Part shown: piece after piece, positions 52,692-61,134 of the stretch
Numbering within the stretch: the stretch's first letter is position 1
Layout: each line of letters begins with the position of its first letter
Origin: Variovorax paradoxus
GTDB lineage: Bacteria; Pseudomonadota; Gammaproteobacteria; Burkholderiales; Burkholderiaceae_C
Assembly (NCBI RefSeq): GCF_029919115.1
Contig: NZ_CP123990.1
Location: 4,614,501 to 4,678,500, forward strand
Length of the DNA: 64,000 nt
Direction: 5' to 3'
Notes under the pieces: generated by a model
Told to the model about the DNA's origin: nothing
Databases searched by the model: none
What the model saw: the letters and a program-made list of their open reading frames with translations, nothing else
Program-made: the position numbers and the translations under genes

Positions 52692-54836
52692 TCAGGCGTG
52701 GTTGAGGCTGTCGAAGTTAGCGCCGCGTTCGACCAGCTCCACCAGCAACGGCGAGGGCTGCCAGAACAACGGATCTTCCTTCGCAAACTCGCGAATGTCG
52801 GCCAGCACCTTCGACAGGCCCACGGTGTCGGCGTACTTCATCGGGCCGCCGCGGTGGCGCGGAAAGCCGTAGCCGTAGAGAAAGGTCACGTCCACGTCGA
52901 GCGGGCGCAGCGCAATGCGCTGGTGCACCACGTTGGCGCCCTCGTTGATCATTGCGGCCATGTAGCGGCGCATGATTTCTTCTTCGGTGAAGGCGCGCGG
53001 CTCGATGCCGGCGCGCTCGCGCTCGGCGTCGATGATGGCCAGCACCTCGGGGTCGGGCACGCCGGTGCGCGCGCCTTGGGGGTACAGGTAATAGCCGCGC
53101 TGCGTCTTCTGGCCGAACCAGCCGCGCTCGCAGATGCGGTCGGCAACCTGCACGTAGCGCGCCTTGGGGTCGCGCGTGGCCGCCTTGCGCTTGCGCGTGG
53201 CCCAGCCGATGTCGCCGCCCGCCAGGTCGGACACCTGGAACGGCCCCATCGGGTAGCCGAAGTTGCGCACCGCCTCGTCGATCTGGTAGGGCGAGGCGCC
53301 GTCTTCCATCATGTGGTCGGCGGCCTGGCGGTACACCGCGAGGATGCGGTTGCCGATGAAGCCGTCGCACACGCCGGCGCGCACGGGCACCTTCTTCAAT
53401 TTCTTCGCAAGCTCGAAGCCCGTGGCCACTACGTCGGCGCTCACCTTGGCGGGCACCACGATCTCGAGCAGCTTCATGATGTTGGCCGGCGAGAAGAAGT
53501 GCAGGCCCACCACGTCCTGCGGGCGCGAGATGCTGGCCGCGATCTCGTCGATGTCGAGGTACGAGGTGTTGGTAGCCAGCACTGCGCCGGGCTTGCACAC
53601 CCGGTCGAGTTCGGCGAACACCGCCTTCTTCACGCCCATGTCTTCGAACACGGCTTCGACCACGATATCGGCCTGCGCGAGCGCGTCGTAGCTCGTGGAG
53701 CCCGAAAAGCGCGCCATCACGGCCGCCTTGGCCTCGGGCGTCATGCGGCCCTTGCCGATCAGGCCGTCGTACACCTTTTCAACGTGCTGGCGGCCGCGCG
53801 CAAGGCTGGGCTCGTCGCGCTCGATCATGGTCACGGGCAGGCCCGCATCGAGCATGGCCACCGCAATGCCCGCGCCCATGGTGCCGCCGCCGATGATGCC
53901 GGCCGATTCGAGCGCGCGCGGCTTGGCGGCCTTGGTTTCGGGCGCCTTCAGCACTTCGCGCTCGGCGAAGAAGGCGTGGATCAGGCCGGCGCGCTGCGGG
54001 CTGTCGATGCACTGCAGGAACAGCTTGCGCTCCAGCGCCATACCTTCGTCGAAGGGCAGCGTGAGCGCGGCTTCGACGGCTTCGATGATCTTCATCGGCG
54101 AGAACAGGCCTCGGCTCTTCTTGGCAGTGTCGGCGCGCGCCGCTTCGAGCGCGGCGCGGCTGGCCTCTGCATCGGCCAGGCCGGCGGCCTCGCGCGCGCG
54201 GCGCACCGGCGTCTTGGCCGCGGCCAGTTCTTCCGCATAGGCAAGGCCCTCGGCGCGCGCGTCGGCCTCGGTTCCCAGGCGGTCGACCAGCCCGAGCGAC
54301 ATCGCTTCCTTCGCACCCGCATGGCGGCCGCTGAGCATGAGCTCAAGCGCGGGCTTCACGCCGATGAGGCGCGGCGCGCGCTGCGTACCGCCCGAGCCGG
54401 GCAAGAGGCCGAGCTGCACTTCGGGCAGTCCCAGCTTGGCCGACGGAGCGGCAAGGCGGTAGTGCGCCGACAGCGCCACTTCGAGCCCGCCGCCCAGCGC
54501 CGCGCCGTGGATGGCGGCAATCACCGGCTTCGTGCAGTTCTCGATCTTCAGGCACACCTCGGGCAGCGAAGGCGGCTGCGGCGTCTTGCCGAACTCGCGG
54601 ATGTCCGCACCCGCGATGAAGTTGCGGCCCGCGCCGACGATCAGCACCGCGGCGGCCGCGCTGTCGGCCTCCGCCGCCTCGATGGCGGCCACCAGGCCTC
54701 GGCGCACATCCACGCCCAGGGCGTTGACGGGCGGGTTGTCGATGGTCACCACGAACACGCCGCCCGGTTTGGGAGAACGCTCGAAGCTGACGGGGTTGGA
54801 AGAAGACGCGGGAAGGCTGGAGTCGGTGGTGGCCAT
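52692..54836 (-). CDS. Bifunctional enoyl-CoA hydratase / 3-hydroxyacyl-CoA dehydrogenase (FadJ/PimF-like)
   Basis: 714 residues. The hydratase half is N-terminal (AGRNFIAGADIREF near 75, then HGAALGGGLEVALSAHYRLA) and the dehydrogenase half starts with SAGIIGGGTMGAGIAVAML near 310, with VGLHFFSPANIMKLLEIV near 440. This is the E. coli FadB/FadJ order, opposite to the enzyme at 20017. First gene of the minus-strand operon, divergent from the LysR gene at 54961 with 124 bases between starts. It performs steps 2 and 3 of beta-oxidation on the CoA ester. Confidence 0.93.
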   Translation of the reverse strand: MATTDSSLPASSSNPVSFERSPKPGGVFVVTIDNPPVNALGVDVRRGLVAAIEAAEADSAAAAVLIVGAGRNFIAGADIREFGKTPQPPSLPEVCLKIENCTKPVIAAIHGAALGGGLEVALSAHYRLAAPSAKLGLPEVQLGLLPGSGGTQRAPRLIGVKPALELMLSGRHAGAKEAMSLGLVDRLGTEADARAEGLAYAEELAAAKTPVRRAREAAGLADAEASRAALEAARADTAKKSRGLFSPMKIIEAVEAALTLPFDEGMALERKLFLQCIDSPQRAGLIHAFFAEREVLKAPETKAAKPRALESAGIIGGGTMGAGIAVAMLDAGLPVTMIERDEPSLARGRQHVEKVYDGLIGKGRMTPEAKAAVMARFSGSTSYDALAQADIVVEAVFEDMGVKKAVFAELDRVCKPGAVLATNTSYLDIDEIAASISRPQDVVGLHFFSPANIMKLLEIVVPAKVSADVVATGFELAKKLKKVPVRAGVCDGFIGNRILAVYRQAADHMMEDGASPYQIDEAVRNFGYPMGPFQVSDLAGGDIGWATRKRKAATRDPKARYVQVADRICERGWFGQKTQRGYYLYPQGARTGVPDPEVLAIIDAERERAGIEPRAFTEEEIMRRYMAAMINEGANVVHQRIALRPLDVDVTFLYGYGFPRHRGGPMKYADTVGLSKVLADIREFAKEDPLFWQPSPLLVELVERGANFDSLNHA

Positions 54837-54960
54837 GTCTTGTCTCTCTTGTCTCTTGCGGGTTCCAGGGTGAACCCAGCATTCTTTGCCCGATGCGCGG
54901 CTTTGACAATTGCATAGCCGGTTGACAGACTGTCAAAGGATTTTTGACACAATCGGGTGC

Positions 54961-55881
54961 ATGGAGCTCCAATCGCTGACTTTGCTGGTGGAAATCCTCG
55001 ACGCCGGCAACCTGAGCGCGGCGGCACGCCGCCTCAAGATGAGCCGCGCCAATGTCAGCTACCACCTGAACCAGCTGGAGCGCTCGGTCGGCGCCCAGCT
55101 GGTGCGGCGCACCACCCGCCGCGCCGAGCCCACGGAGATCGGCCTGCGGCTCTACCAGCACGGCGTTGCCATCCAGGCCGAATTGCTGGCCGCAAAAGAA
55201 TCCGTCACCACTCTGGGCGAGGGCCTGCAGGGCCGCGTGCGGTTGAGCGTGCCAAGCGGCTACGGTCAGTTGGTCATGGCCGACTGGCTGATCGACTTCA
55301 AGCGCCAGTACCCCGGCATCGTGCTGGACGTGGTGTTCGAAAACCGCATCGAAGACCTGCTGCGCGACGAGGTCGACATTGCGATCCGCGTGGTGCCGGA
55401 GCCGCCACAAAACCTGGTGGCGCGGGAACTGGGGCCGGTGCGCTATGTGGCCTGCGCCTCGCGCGACTATGCGCAGAAGCACCCGCTGCCGGTGCAGCTG
55501 GACGAGCTGCAGGGCGCGCCGGTGGTCACCGCCGCGGTCATCGGCCGGGAGCTGCGGGTGTCGGCCTACCAGGGTGAGACCCGGCGCGAGGTGATCCTCG
55601 AGCCGACGCTGATTTCAGAAAACTTCTTGTTCCTGCGCCAAGCCATCCTCGCGGGGCTCGGCATTGGCCTGGTGCCCGACTACGTGGTGCAGGACGACGT
55701 GCGCCGGGGCGAGGTGGTGACCACGCTGGACGACTGGCGCCTGAGCATTTTCGGCACGCAGATGTTCATGCTCTACATGCCGAACCGGCAGCACACGCGG
55801 GCGATCCGCACCTTCATCGACTTCATCCTGGAGCGGGTGCGGCCGCCCGCCATGGATTCGGCCAATCAGTCGCAGCGGTAG
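54961..55881 (+). CDS. LysR-family transcriptional regulator
   Basis: 306 residues. The HTH (ETILDAGNLSAAARRLKMS-type region, residues ~3-60) has RANVSYHLNQLERSVGAQL. The ligand domain follows from about 90. It is divergent from the FadJ-like operon and most likely controls it; the 124-base gap contains the probable binding sites, including TGACAG...TGTCAA-like symmetry around 54923-54948. The last 16 bases overlap the convergent lipoprotein gene. Confidence 0.9.
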   Translation: MELQSLTLLVEILDAGNLSAAARRLKMSRANVSYHLNQLERSVGAQLVRRTTRRAEPTEIGLRLYQHGVAIQAELLAAKESVTTLGEGLQGRVRLSVPSGYGQLVMADWLIDFKRQYPGIVLDVVFENRIEDLLRDEVDIAIRVVPEPPQNLVARELGPVRYVACASRDYAQKHPLPVQLDELQGAPVVTAAVIGRELRVSAYQGETRREVILEPTLISENFLFLRQAILAGLGIGLVPDYVVQDDVRRGEVVTTLDDWRLSIFGTQMFMLYMPNRQHTRAIRTFIDFILERVRPPAMDSANQSQR

Positions 55882-56117
55882 GTGACTTCGCCGACGACCG
55901 GCGCGCGCGAGCCCTTGGGGTCGAGATAGCGCATCGGAGCGCCGAAATTGCGGCAGTAGGCCTCGGCGTCCTGCGGACTGGGCGACTTGAACACGCCGTC
56001 GCCCAACCAGGTGACGCGGGGCGCGGGCCGCGCGGCGCATCCGGCGAGGACGAGGGCCGCGAGGGGCAGGGCGAAAAAAGCGGAGAGAGCAGGTGAGCGG
56101 CGCATCGGAAAGCGCAT
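55866..56117 (-). CDS. Small lipoprotein
   Basis: 83 residues. The signal sequence ends in the lipobox LVLAGC, so it should be lipidated at Cys27 and anchored in the envelope. The mature part is short, contains three further Cys, and ends GSRAPVVGEVTYRCD. I do not recognise the family. It is convergent with and overlaps the LysR gene end by 16 bases. Confidence 0.75.
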   Translation of the reverse strand: MRFPMRRSPALSAFFALPLAALVLAGCAARPAPRVTWLGDGVFKSPSPQDAEAYCRNFGAPMRYLDPKGSRAPVVGEVTYRCD

Positions 56118-56206
56118 CGCTGCGCACGGGTGAACGAGCCCGGGACTTTAGCGGGTGAAAAGCCTGGGGGCTTTCCCCGTTCTGCAAGACACACAGCCTT
56201 CAAAAC

Positions 56207-56222
56207 TGTATATTCATACAGT
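56207..56222. promoter_or_regulatory. LexA (SOS) box upstream of the radical SAM/UdgX operon
   Basis: CTGTATATTCATACAG fits the proteobacterial LexA consensus CTGT-N8-ACAG exactly, with an A/T-rich centre, AA before it and TA after it. It is the only AT-rich stretch in the area and lies 21 bases before the GTG start of the radical SAM gene. It would place the two downstream DNA-repair genes under SOS control. Confidence 0.8.
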
Positions 56223-56243
56223 ATTTTAAGTGCCCAGTTTCCC

Positions 56244-57497
56244 GTGGACCTCCAGCGCAAACTCGCCATCCTTGCGGACGCCGCCAAGTACGACGCCTCG
56301 TGCGCGTCCAGCGGCTCGCAGCCGCGCGACTCCATCGGCGGGCGCGGCATCGGCTCGACCGAGGGCGCCGGCATCTGCCACAGCTTCGCGCCGGACGGGC
56401 GCTGCATCTCGCTGCTCAAGGTGCTGCTCACCAACCACTGCCAGTACGACTGCCTCTACTGCGTCAACCGCGCGTCGAGCAACGTGCCGCGCGCGCGCTT
56501 TCGCGTCGACGAGGTGGTGCAGCTCACGCTCGACTTCTACCGCCGCAACTGCATCGAGGGCCTGTTCCTGTCCAGCGGTATCGTCAAGTCGCCGGACCAC
56601 ACGATGGAGCAGGTGGTCGAGGTGGCGCGCACGCTGCGCGAAGACCACGACTTTCGCGGCTACATCCACCTCAAGACCATTCCCGATGCAAGCGACGAGC
56701 TCATCGCGCGCGCCGGCCGCTATGCCGACCGCCTGAGCATCAACGTCGAGATGCCGACCACCGAAGGCCTGCAGGCGCTCGCACCCGAGAAGGATGAAAG
56801 CGCCATTCGCCGTTCCATGGCGCGGCTGCGGCTGCGCATCGACGACACGCGCGAAGAGGCGCGCCGCGTGGTGCCGATTCGCGCGCTGCCTGGCGCGGCG
56901 CCCGCCGCCGCAAATCCGCCGCCCTTTGCGCCCGCGGGCCAGAGCACGCAGATGATCGTGGGCGCCGACGCCACCGACGACCGTCAGATCCTTGCCTCGA
57001 GCGCCACGCTCTACGGCGCCTACAAGCTCAGGCGCGTGTACTACTCCGCCTTCAGCCCTATTCCCGACGCCGCCCGCGCGCTGCCGCTGGTGGCGCCGCC
57101 GCTGATGCGCGAGCACCGGCTCTACCAGGCCGACTGGCTCATGCGCTTCTACGGCTTCGGGCACCAGGAAATCGTGGCCGAGCCCGACGGCCTGCTGCGG
57201 CTCGACGTCGATCCCAAGATGGCCTGGGCGCTCGCGCATGCCGACCGCTTTCCGGTCGACCTGAACCATGCGCCGCGCGAAATGCTGTTGCGCGTGCCGG
57301 GGCTCGGCGTGAAAGCCGTCGAACGGCTGCTGCAGGCGCGGCGCGTGCGCCGGGTGCGCGCGGACGACCTCCGGCGGTTGCACGTGCCGGCGCGCAAGGT
57401 GCTGCCGTTTGTCGTTGCGGACGGGCACCGGCCATCGCGCGGGGCGCCCATGCCTTCGCCGGTGCCGCAGCGCGCTGCGCAAGCCTCGCTGTTCTGA
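56244..57497 (+). CDS. Putative DNA modification/repair radical SAM protein (TIGR03916-like)
   Basis: 417 residues from GTG 56244, whose DLQRKLAILADAAKYDASCA matches the usual start of the family. The [4Fe-4S]-binding CxxxCxxC is Cys66, Cys70 and Cys73 in NHCQYDCLYC. A helix-hairpin-helix-like DNA-binding segment, LLRVPGLGVKAVERLL, lies near residues 350-365. The family occurs next to UdgX-type uracil-DNA binding proteins and its reaction is unknown. An open frame extends upstream to 56130, but it would cross the LexA box. The partner gene begins 15 bases after its stop. Confidence 0.88.
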   Translation: MDLQRKLAILADAAKYDASCASSGSQPRDSIGGRGIGSTEGAGICHSFAPDGRCISLLKVLLTNHCQYDCLYCVNRASSNVPRARFRVDEVVQLTLDFYRRNCIEGLFLSSGIVKSPDHTMEQVVEVARTLREDHDFRGYIHLKTIPDASDELIARAGRYADRLSINVEMPTTEGLQALAPEKDESAIRRSMARLRLRIDDTREEARRVVPIRALPGAAPAAANPPPFAPAGQSTQMIVGADATDDRQILASSATLYGAYKLRRVYYSAFSPIPDAARALPLVAPPLMREHRLYQADWLMRFYGFGHQEIVAEPDGLLRLDVDPKMAWALAHADRFPVDLNHAPREMLLRVPGLGVKAVERLLQARRVRRVRADDLRRLHVPARKVLPFVVADGHRPSRGAPMPSPVPQRAAQASLF

Positions 57498-57512
57498 GCC
57501 GAGCCATTTGCC

Positions 57513-59489
57513 ATGCACGTGCGGCTCGACGACCCGGTCGATCTCGACGCCTTTCGCCGCCACGCGCGGCAGCTGCTCGCAGCGGGCGTGGCGCCGGACC
57601 GCGTCGAATGGAACGCGGTGCAGGCCGCCGGCGATGCCGCCGATCTGTTCGGTGCGGGGGGCGATGCCGCGCCGCCAGCAGCGCTTGCTACCGCCGCAGA
57701 ACGGCAGCCCGTGCCCGCATGGTTCGTCGAACTGTGCGGCGACGTCATCCTGCACCGCGACCCGCAGCGCCTTGCTTTGCTGTACCGGCTGCTGTGGCGC
57801 CTTTCGCACGAGCCCGCGTTGCGGCACGACCCGCTCGACGCCGACCTGATGCAGGCCCGGCAGATGGCCAAGGCCGTGCACCGCGACATCCACAAGATGC
57901 GCGCCTTCGTGCGCTTTACCCGCGTGACGGGCGAAGACGGCCTGGAACGCCACGTGGCGTGGTTCGAGCCCGAGCACCGCATCGTCGAAGCCAACGCAGC
58001 TTTTTTTGCGCGCCGCTTCGCGCAGATGCGCTGGGCCATCCTCACGCCCGAGCGTTGTGTGGAATGGAACGGCCATGCGCTGGCCTTCCGCGATGGCGCC
58101 GACCGCCGCGAGAAGCCGCCGCCCGATGCCGGCGAGCAGCTCTGGCTGACCTACTACGAACACATCTTCAACCCGGCGCGGCTCAAGCTCGCGATGATGC
58201 GGCGCGAAATGCCGCGCCGCTACTGGCGCAACCTGCCCGAGGCCACGCTGATCCAGCCGCTGGCCGAGGCCGCTGCCGCGCGCAGCCAGTCGATGATCGA
58301 GGCGCCGCCTACCGCGCCGCGCCGCATCCGCGCGCCCATTGCGCTGCACCTGCGGCCGGCGGCGGGCGTGGAACCCGCCAACCTTGGTGAATTGCGCGCC
58401 GCGGCGCGTGCCTGCCGCGACTGCCCCATCGGCGCGCTCGCCACGCAGGCCGTGTGCGGCGAAGGTCCGCTCGGCGCCACGCACATGCTGGTCGGCGAGC
58501 AACCGGGCGACCAGGAAGACCTGGCGGGCCGGCCCTTCGTCGGCCCCGCGGGCCAGTTGCTCGACCGCGCAATGGCACAACTGGGCTGGGCGCGCGACAC
58601 CGTGTACCTGGCCAACGCCGTCAAACACTTCAAGTACGAGCTGCGCGGCAAGCGCCGCATCCACAAGACCGCAGGCCAACGCGAGGCCGAAGCCTGCGCC
58701 CATTGGCTCGAGAGCGAAATTTCGCTGGTCCGGCCGCAGGCCCTGGTGGCGCTGGGTGCCACCGCCGCGCGCACCCTGCTGGGCCGCCCGGTGGCGGTGC
58801 AGGCCGAGCGCGGTGCGTGGCTGCACGAGCGCGGCGATGGCCGGCCCGTGTTCGTGACCCTGCATCCGTCGGCCCTGCTGCGCCTGCCCGACGTGGAGCG
58901 CGCCGAAGCCTTCGAGCGCTGGCTGGCCGACCTTGCGGCGGCGCGGCACGCTTTCTGCTGCAGTCGCGGCATGAAAGAACAAGCTTCCGCTGCAGCCCCT
59001 TTGCGCATCGCACCGCTCACGCCGCACGCCTTTGCGCCCTATGGCACCGTCATCGAGGCGCCCGCTGCCGGAGGCCGCGCCATCAACGGCGGCAACGCAA
59101 GGCGCTTCGACCTGCTCGACAACCTGCAGCTCGATGCCGCGGGCGGCCGCGCGATGCTCGCGCTGTTCCGCGCCGGGGCGCGCAGCTTTCCGCACGACGT
59201 GGCAGAGATGGAACGCCATGCGCTCGGCAGCCAGACCTTCGTGCCGTTGGGCGAGCGGCGCTTTGTGATCGTGGTCGCTCGCGCGGGGGAAGCGCCGGCC
59301 TCTGCGGGAGACCTGGCCGCCTTCGTTACCGACGGTCGGCAGGGCGTGGTGCTCGCGCCCGGCACCTGGCACCACGCGCTGCTGGCGGTGGATGCGGGAG
59401 ATTTCGTGGTGATCGAGCGCGCCGGAGAGGCGGTCGATTGCGATCTCTGCGCGCTCGCGGCACCGGCGGTTGTCGACTGGAAGGGCTAG
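57513..59489 (+). CDS. udgX: Triple fusion: TIGR03915 domain, UdgX-type uracil-DNA binding domain, AllA-like ureidoglycolate lyase domain
   Basis: 658 residues in one uninterrupted frame. Residues 1-~270 are the TIGR03915-type domain that accompanies radical SAM proteins of this kind. About 285-485 is UdgX (uracil-DNA glycosylase superfamily): GEQPGDQED at 328-336, the R-loop KRRIHK with His384, which in UdgX forms the covalent link to abasic DNA, and LHPSALLR at 450-457. Residues 487-658 match ureidoglycolate lyase (AllA): MERHALGSQTF, then GTWHHALLAV. Met487 (ATG 58971) could start a separate protein, but no ribosome site precedes it and no stop separates the domains. The first two parts are a known pairing; the AllA tail is unusual. 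Confidence 0.87.
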   Translation: MHVRLDDPVDLDAFRRHARQLLAAGVAPDRVEWNAVQAAGDAADLFGAGGDAAPPAALATAAERQPVPAWFVELCGDVILHRDPQRLALLYRLLWRLSHEPALRHDPLDADLMQARQMAKAVHRDIHKMRAFVRFTRVTGEDGLERHVAWFEPEHRIVEANAAFFARRFAQMRWAILTPERCVEWNGHALAFRDGADRREKPPPDAGEQLWLTYYEHIFNPARLKLAMMRREMPRRYWRNLPEATLIQPLAEAAAARSQSMIEAPPTAPRRIRAPIALHLRPAAGVEPANLGELRAAARACRDCPIGALATQAVCGEGPLGATHMLVGEQPGDQEDLAGRPFVGPAGQLLDRAMAQLGWARDTVYLANAVKHFKYELRGKRRIHKTAGQREAEACAHWLESEISLVRPQALVALGATAARTLLGRPVAVQAERGAWLHERGDGRPVFVTLHPSALLRLPDVERAEAFERWLADLAAARHAFCCSRGMKEQASAAAPLRIAPLTPHAFAPYGTVIEAPAAGGRAINGGNARRFDLLDNLQLDAAGGRAMLALFRAGARSFPHDVAEMERHALGSQTFVPLGERRFVIVVARAGEAPASAGDLAAFVTDGRQGVVLAPGTWHHALLAVDAGDFVVIERAGEAVDCDLCALAAPAVVDWKG

Positions 59490-59848
59490 GCGCGCTTGCC
59501 GGGCGGCTTTTTCGCGGCGAGGCTTTTTGCCACCAGCACGGCCTCCCTGGCCAGCGCCGCCAACGCCTCGTGGTCTTCGATGATGTCGAGGGGAACCTCG
59601 AAATACTTCCGCACCTGCACCCGCCGCGCCTTCGTGTCGTAGGCAAAGCACCGGCTGCCCAGCTTCTCGTACTTTGGCCGGGTGGTGTCGTCCACCACGA
59701 AATACACGGTGCTGCCCATGATCATCGCGAACTGCGTGGCATCGGCCACGAGTCCCGTTCCGCCGAAGAAGCGCGTCTTGGCGATGCGGGGGATTGCAGA
59801 GAGCCGGTCCACGATGAAATCGACAAACTGCGCCGAGGCTTCCGACAT
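59486..59848 (-). CDS. TfoX/Sxy N-terminal domain family protein
   Basis: 120 residues from the ATG at 59846-59848. KTRFFGGTGLVADATQFAMIMGSTVYFVVDD is the TfoX N-domain pattern, followed by RCFAYDTKARRVQVRKYFEVPLDI. TfoX/Sxy proteins influence competence in gamma-proteobacteria; short N-domain-only relatives like this one are of unknown role. The frame is open further upstream to 59935, overlapping the amidase. It converges on the AllA-fused gene with a 4-base overlap of ends. Confidence 0.8.
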   Translation of the reverse strand: MSEASAQFVDFIVDRLSAIPRIAKTRFFGGTGLVADATQFAMIMGSTVYFVVDDTTRPKYEKLGSRCFAYDTKARRVQVRKYFEVPLDIIEDHEALAALAREAVLVAKSLAAKKPPGKRA

Positions 59849-59921
59849 GATGTGCTGGCGCCATGCGCCGGATGAAAAGAGCGCAGTGTCGCCGACTTGG
59901 ACGAAGCCGCGGTACGCGGTG

Positions 59922-61103
59922 TCAGCCAGCGGCAATGCGCTCGGCCACCCGGATCAATGAACGGTCCGAGCCCGCCGGCCCCAGCAGCGACAGCCCGAGC
60001 GGCGCGCCGTCGCGCCGCGCCAGCGGCATCGACAGTTGCGGAAAGCCGCTGAGTCCCGCAATGCACAGCATCCGTATCGCGCGGTTGCGGTAGTCCTCCA
60101 GCCCGGCCTCGCTCTCGCTGCGCAGCGGCGCAATGTCGGGCATGGTGGGCATCAGCAGCACGCCGTCGGTGCCCAGCAGCGCGGCCAGGTGCGCGCGAAA
60201 CGCGGTGCGAAAGACGCGCGCGGCCACCACCTGCGCATCGGTCACTTCGCGCGACCACGCAAAGCGCTCGGCCACGCCCGGGCCCAGCGGCGGCGCATAG
60301 CGCTCGATCAGCGGGCCGTCGGTGAGCCAGGCCTCGCGCGACTGAAGGTAGCGAAAGTTCCAGTACATCGCGTCGAACGATTCCATTGCCACCGTCGTGC
60401 CCTGCGCGGGACCGAGCAGGCCCTGCACACGGTCGATCACGGCTTGCAGCGCCTTCGTGGCGGCGGGTGCGGCCAGGGCCCACACGTCGTCGGGACCCAG
60501 CAGGCGCATGCGATCGGGCAGGGCCGATGCGTCGGCGCCCAGCAGCACATCGGCCACGCGCGCAAAGGTGCCGATGTCGCGCGCGAACCAGCCGCAGGTG
60601 TCGAAGCTCGGCGCAAGGTCGAGCGCGCCCTCCAGGCTCACGCGGCCGTGCGTCGGGCGAAGGCCGTACAGGCCGCAGTGGTTGGCCGGCGCGCGCACCG
60701 AGCCGCCGGTGTCGGTGCCGAGCGCAAAGTCGCAAAGGCCCGACGACACCGCCGAGGCCGACCCCGACGACGAGCCGCCTGTGATGCGGTCTTTGGCCGC
60801 GCCGTTGATCGGTGCGCCGAAATGCGCGTTGTTGCCGTTCATCGAGAACGCGAGCTCGTCGGTCACCGTCTTGCCCGTAAAGCGCGCGCCCGCATCGAGC
60901 AGCTTTTGCACGGTGGGCGCGGTGCGCGTCTTTATGCCCGACATCGCCAGCACGATCGGGTTGCCGCCCCCGGTGGGGTAGCCGGCCACGTCGAACAGGT
61001 CTTTGGCAGCAAAGCTCAGGTCGGCCAGCGGGCCGGTGGGCGCGTGCGGCACCGGCGCGTCGGGGTACGGAACGAAGGCGTGGGCGGGATCGTGCAAGGG
61101 CAT
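59922..61103 (-). CDS. Amidase (amidase-signature family)
   Basis: 393 residues. The triad regions are Lys in SFAAKDLFDVAGYPT, the cis-Ser in GGSSSGSASAVSSG, and the nucleophile Ser in GTDTGGSVRAPANHCG. It lacks the longer C-terminus of GatA and resembles short amidases that act on small amides. It lies 31 bases downstream of the dipeptide-type ABC ATPase genes on the same strand, so it probably hydrolyses what that transporter brings in. Confidence 0.91.
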   Translation of the reverse strand: MPLHDPAHAFVPYPDAPVPHAPTGPLADLSFAAKDLFDVAGYPTGGGNPIVLAMSGIKTRTAPTVQKLLDAGARFTGKTVTDELAFSMNGNNAHFGAPINGAAKDRITGGSSSGSASAVSSGLCDFALGTDTGGSVRAPANHCGLYGLRPTHGRVSLEGALDLAPSFDTCGWFARDIGTFARVADVLLGADASALPDRMRLLGPDDVWALAAPAATKALQAVIDRVQGLLGPAQGTTVAMESFDAMYWNFRYLQSREAWLTDGPLIERYAPPLGPGVAERFAWSREVTDAQVVAARVFRTAFRAHLAALLGTDGVLLMPTMPDIAPLRSESEAGLEDYRNRAIRMLCIAGLSGFPQLSMPLARRDGAPLGLSLLGPAGSDRSLIRVAERIAAG

Positions 61104-61134
61104 GGTGCGTCAGTAGGAGTTTGTGCGGTGCGGG

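Noticed and set aside
50307..54917. A 1536-codon open frame on the plus strand
   Set aside because: It runs antisense to four well-supported minus-strand genes (hydratase start, two acyl-CoA dehydrogenases, FadJ-like). Its translation is His/Arg/Ala-rich with no family motif, a product of high GC and third-position bias.
58971..59489. A separate allA gene starting at the internal ATG
   Set aside because: Possible, but there is no ribosome site and no stop codon between the UdgX and AllA parts. I therefore report one fused product and note the alternative.
56226..59864. A 1212-codon open frame on the minus strand
   Set aside because: It is antisense to the radical SAM and UdgX-AllA genes, is low in complexity and has no recognisable domain. 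It is a GC shadow.
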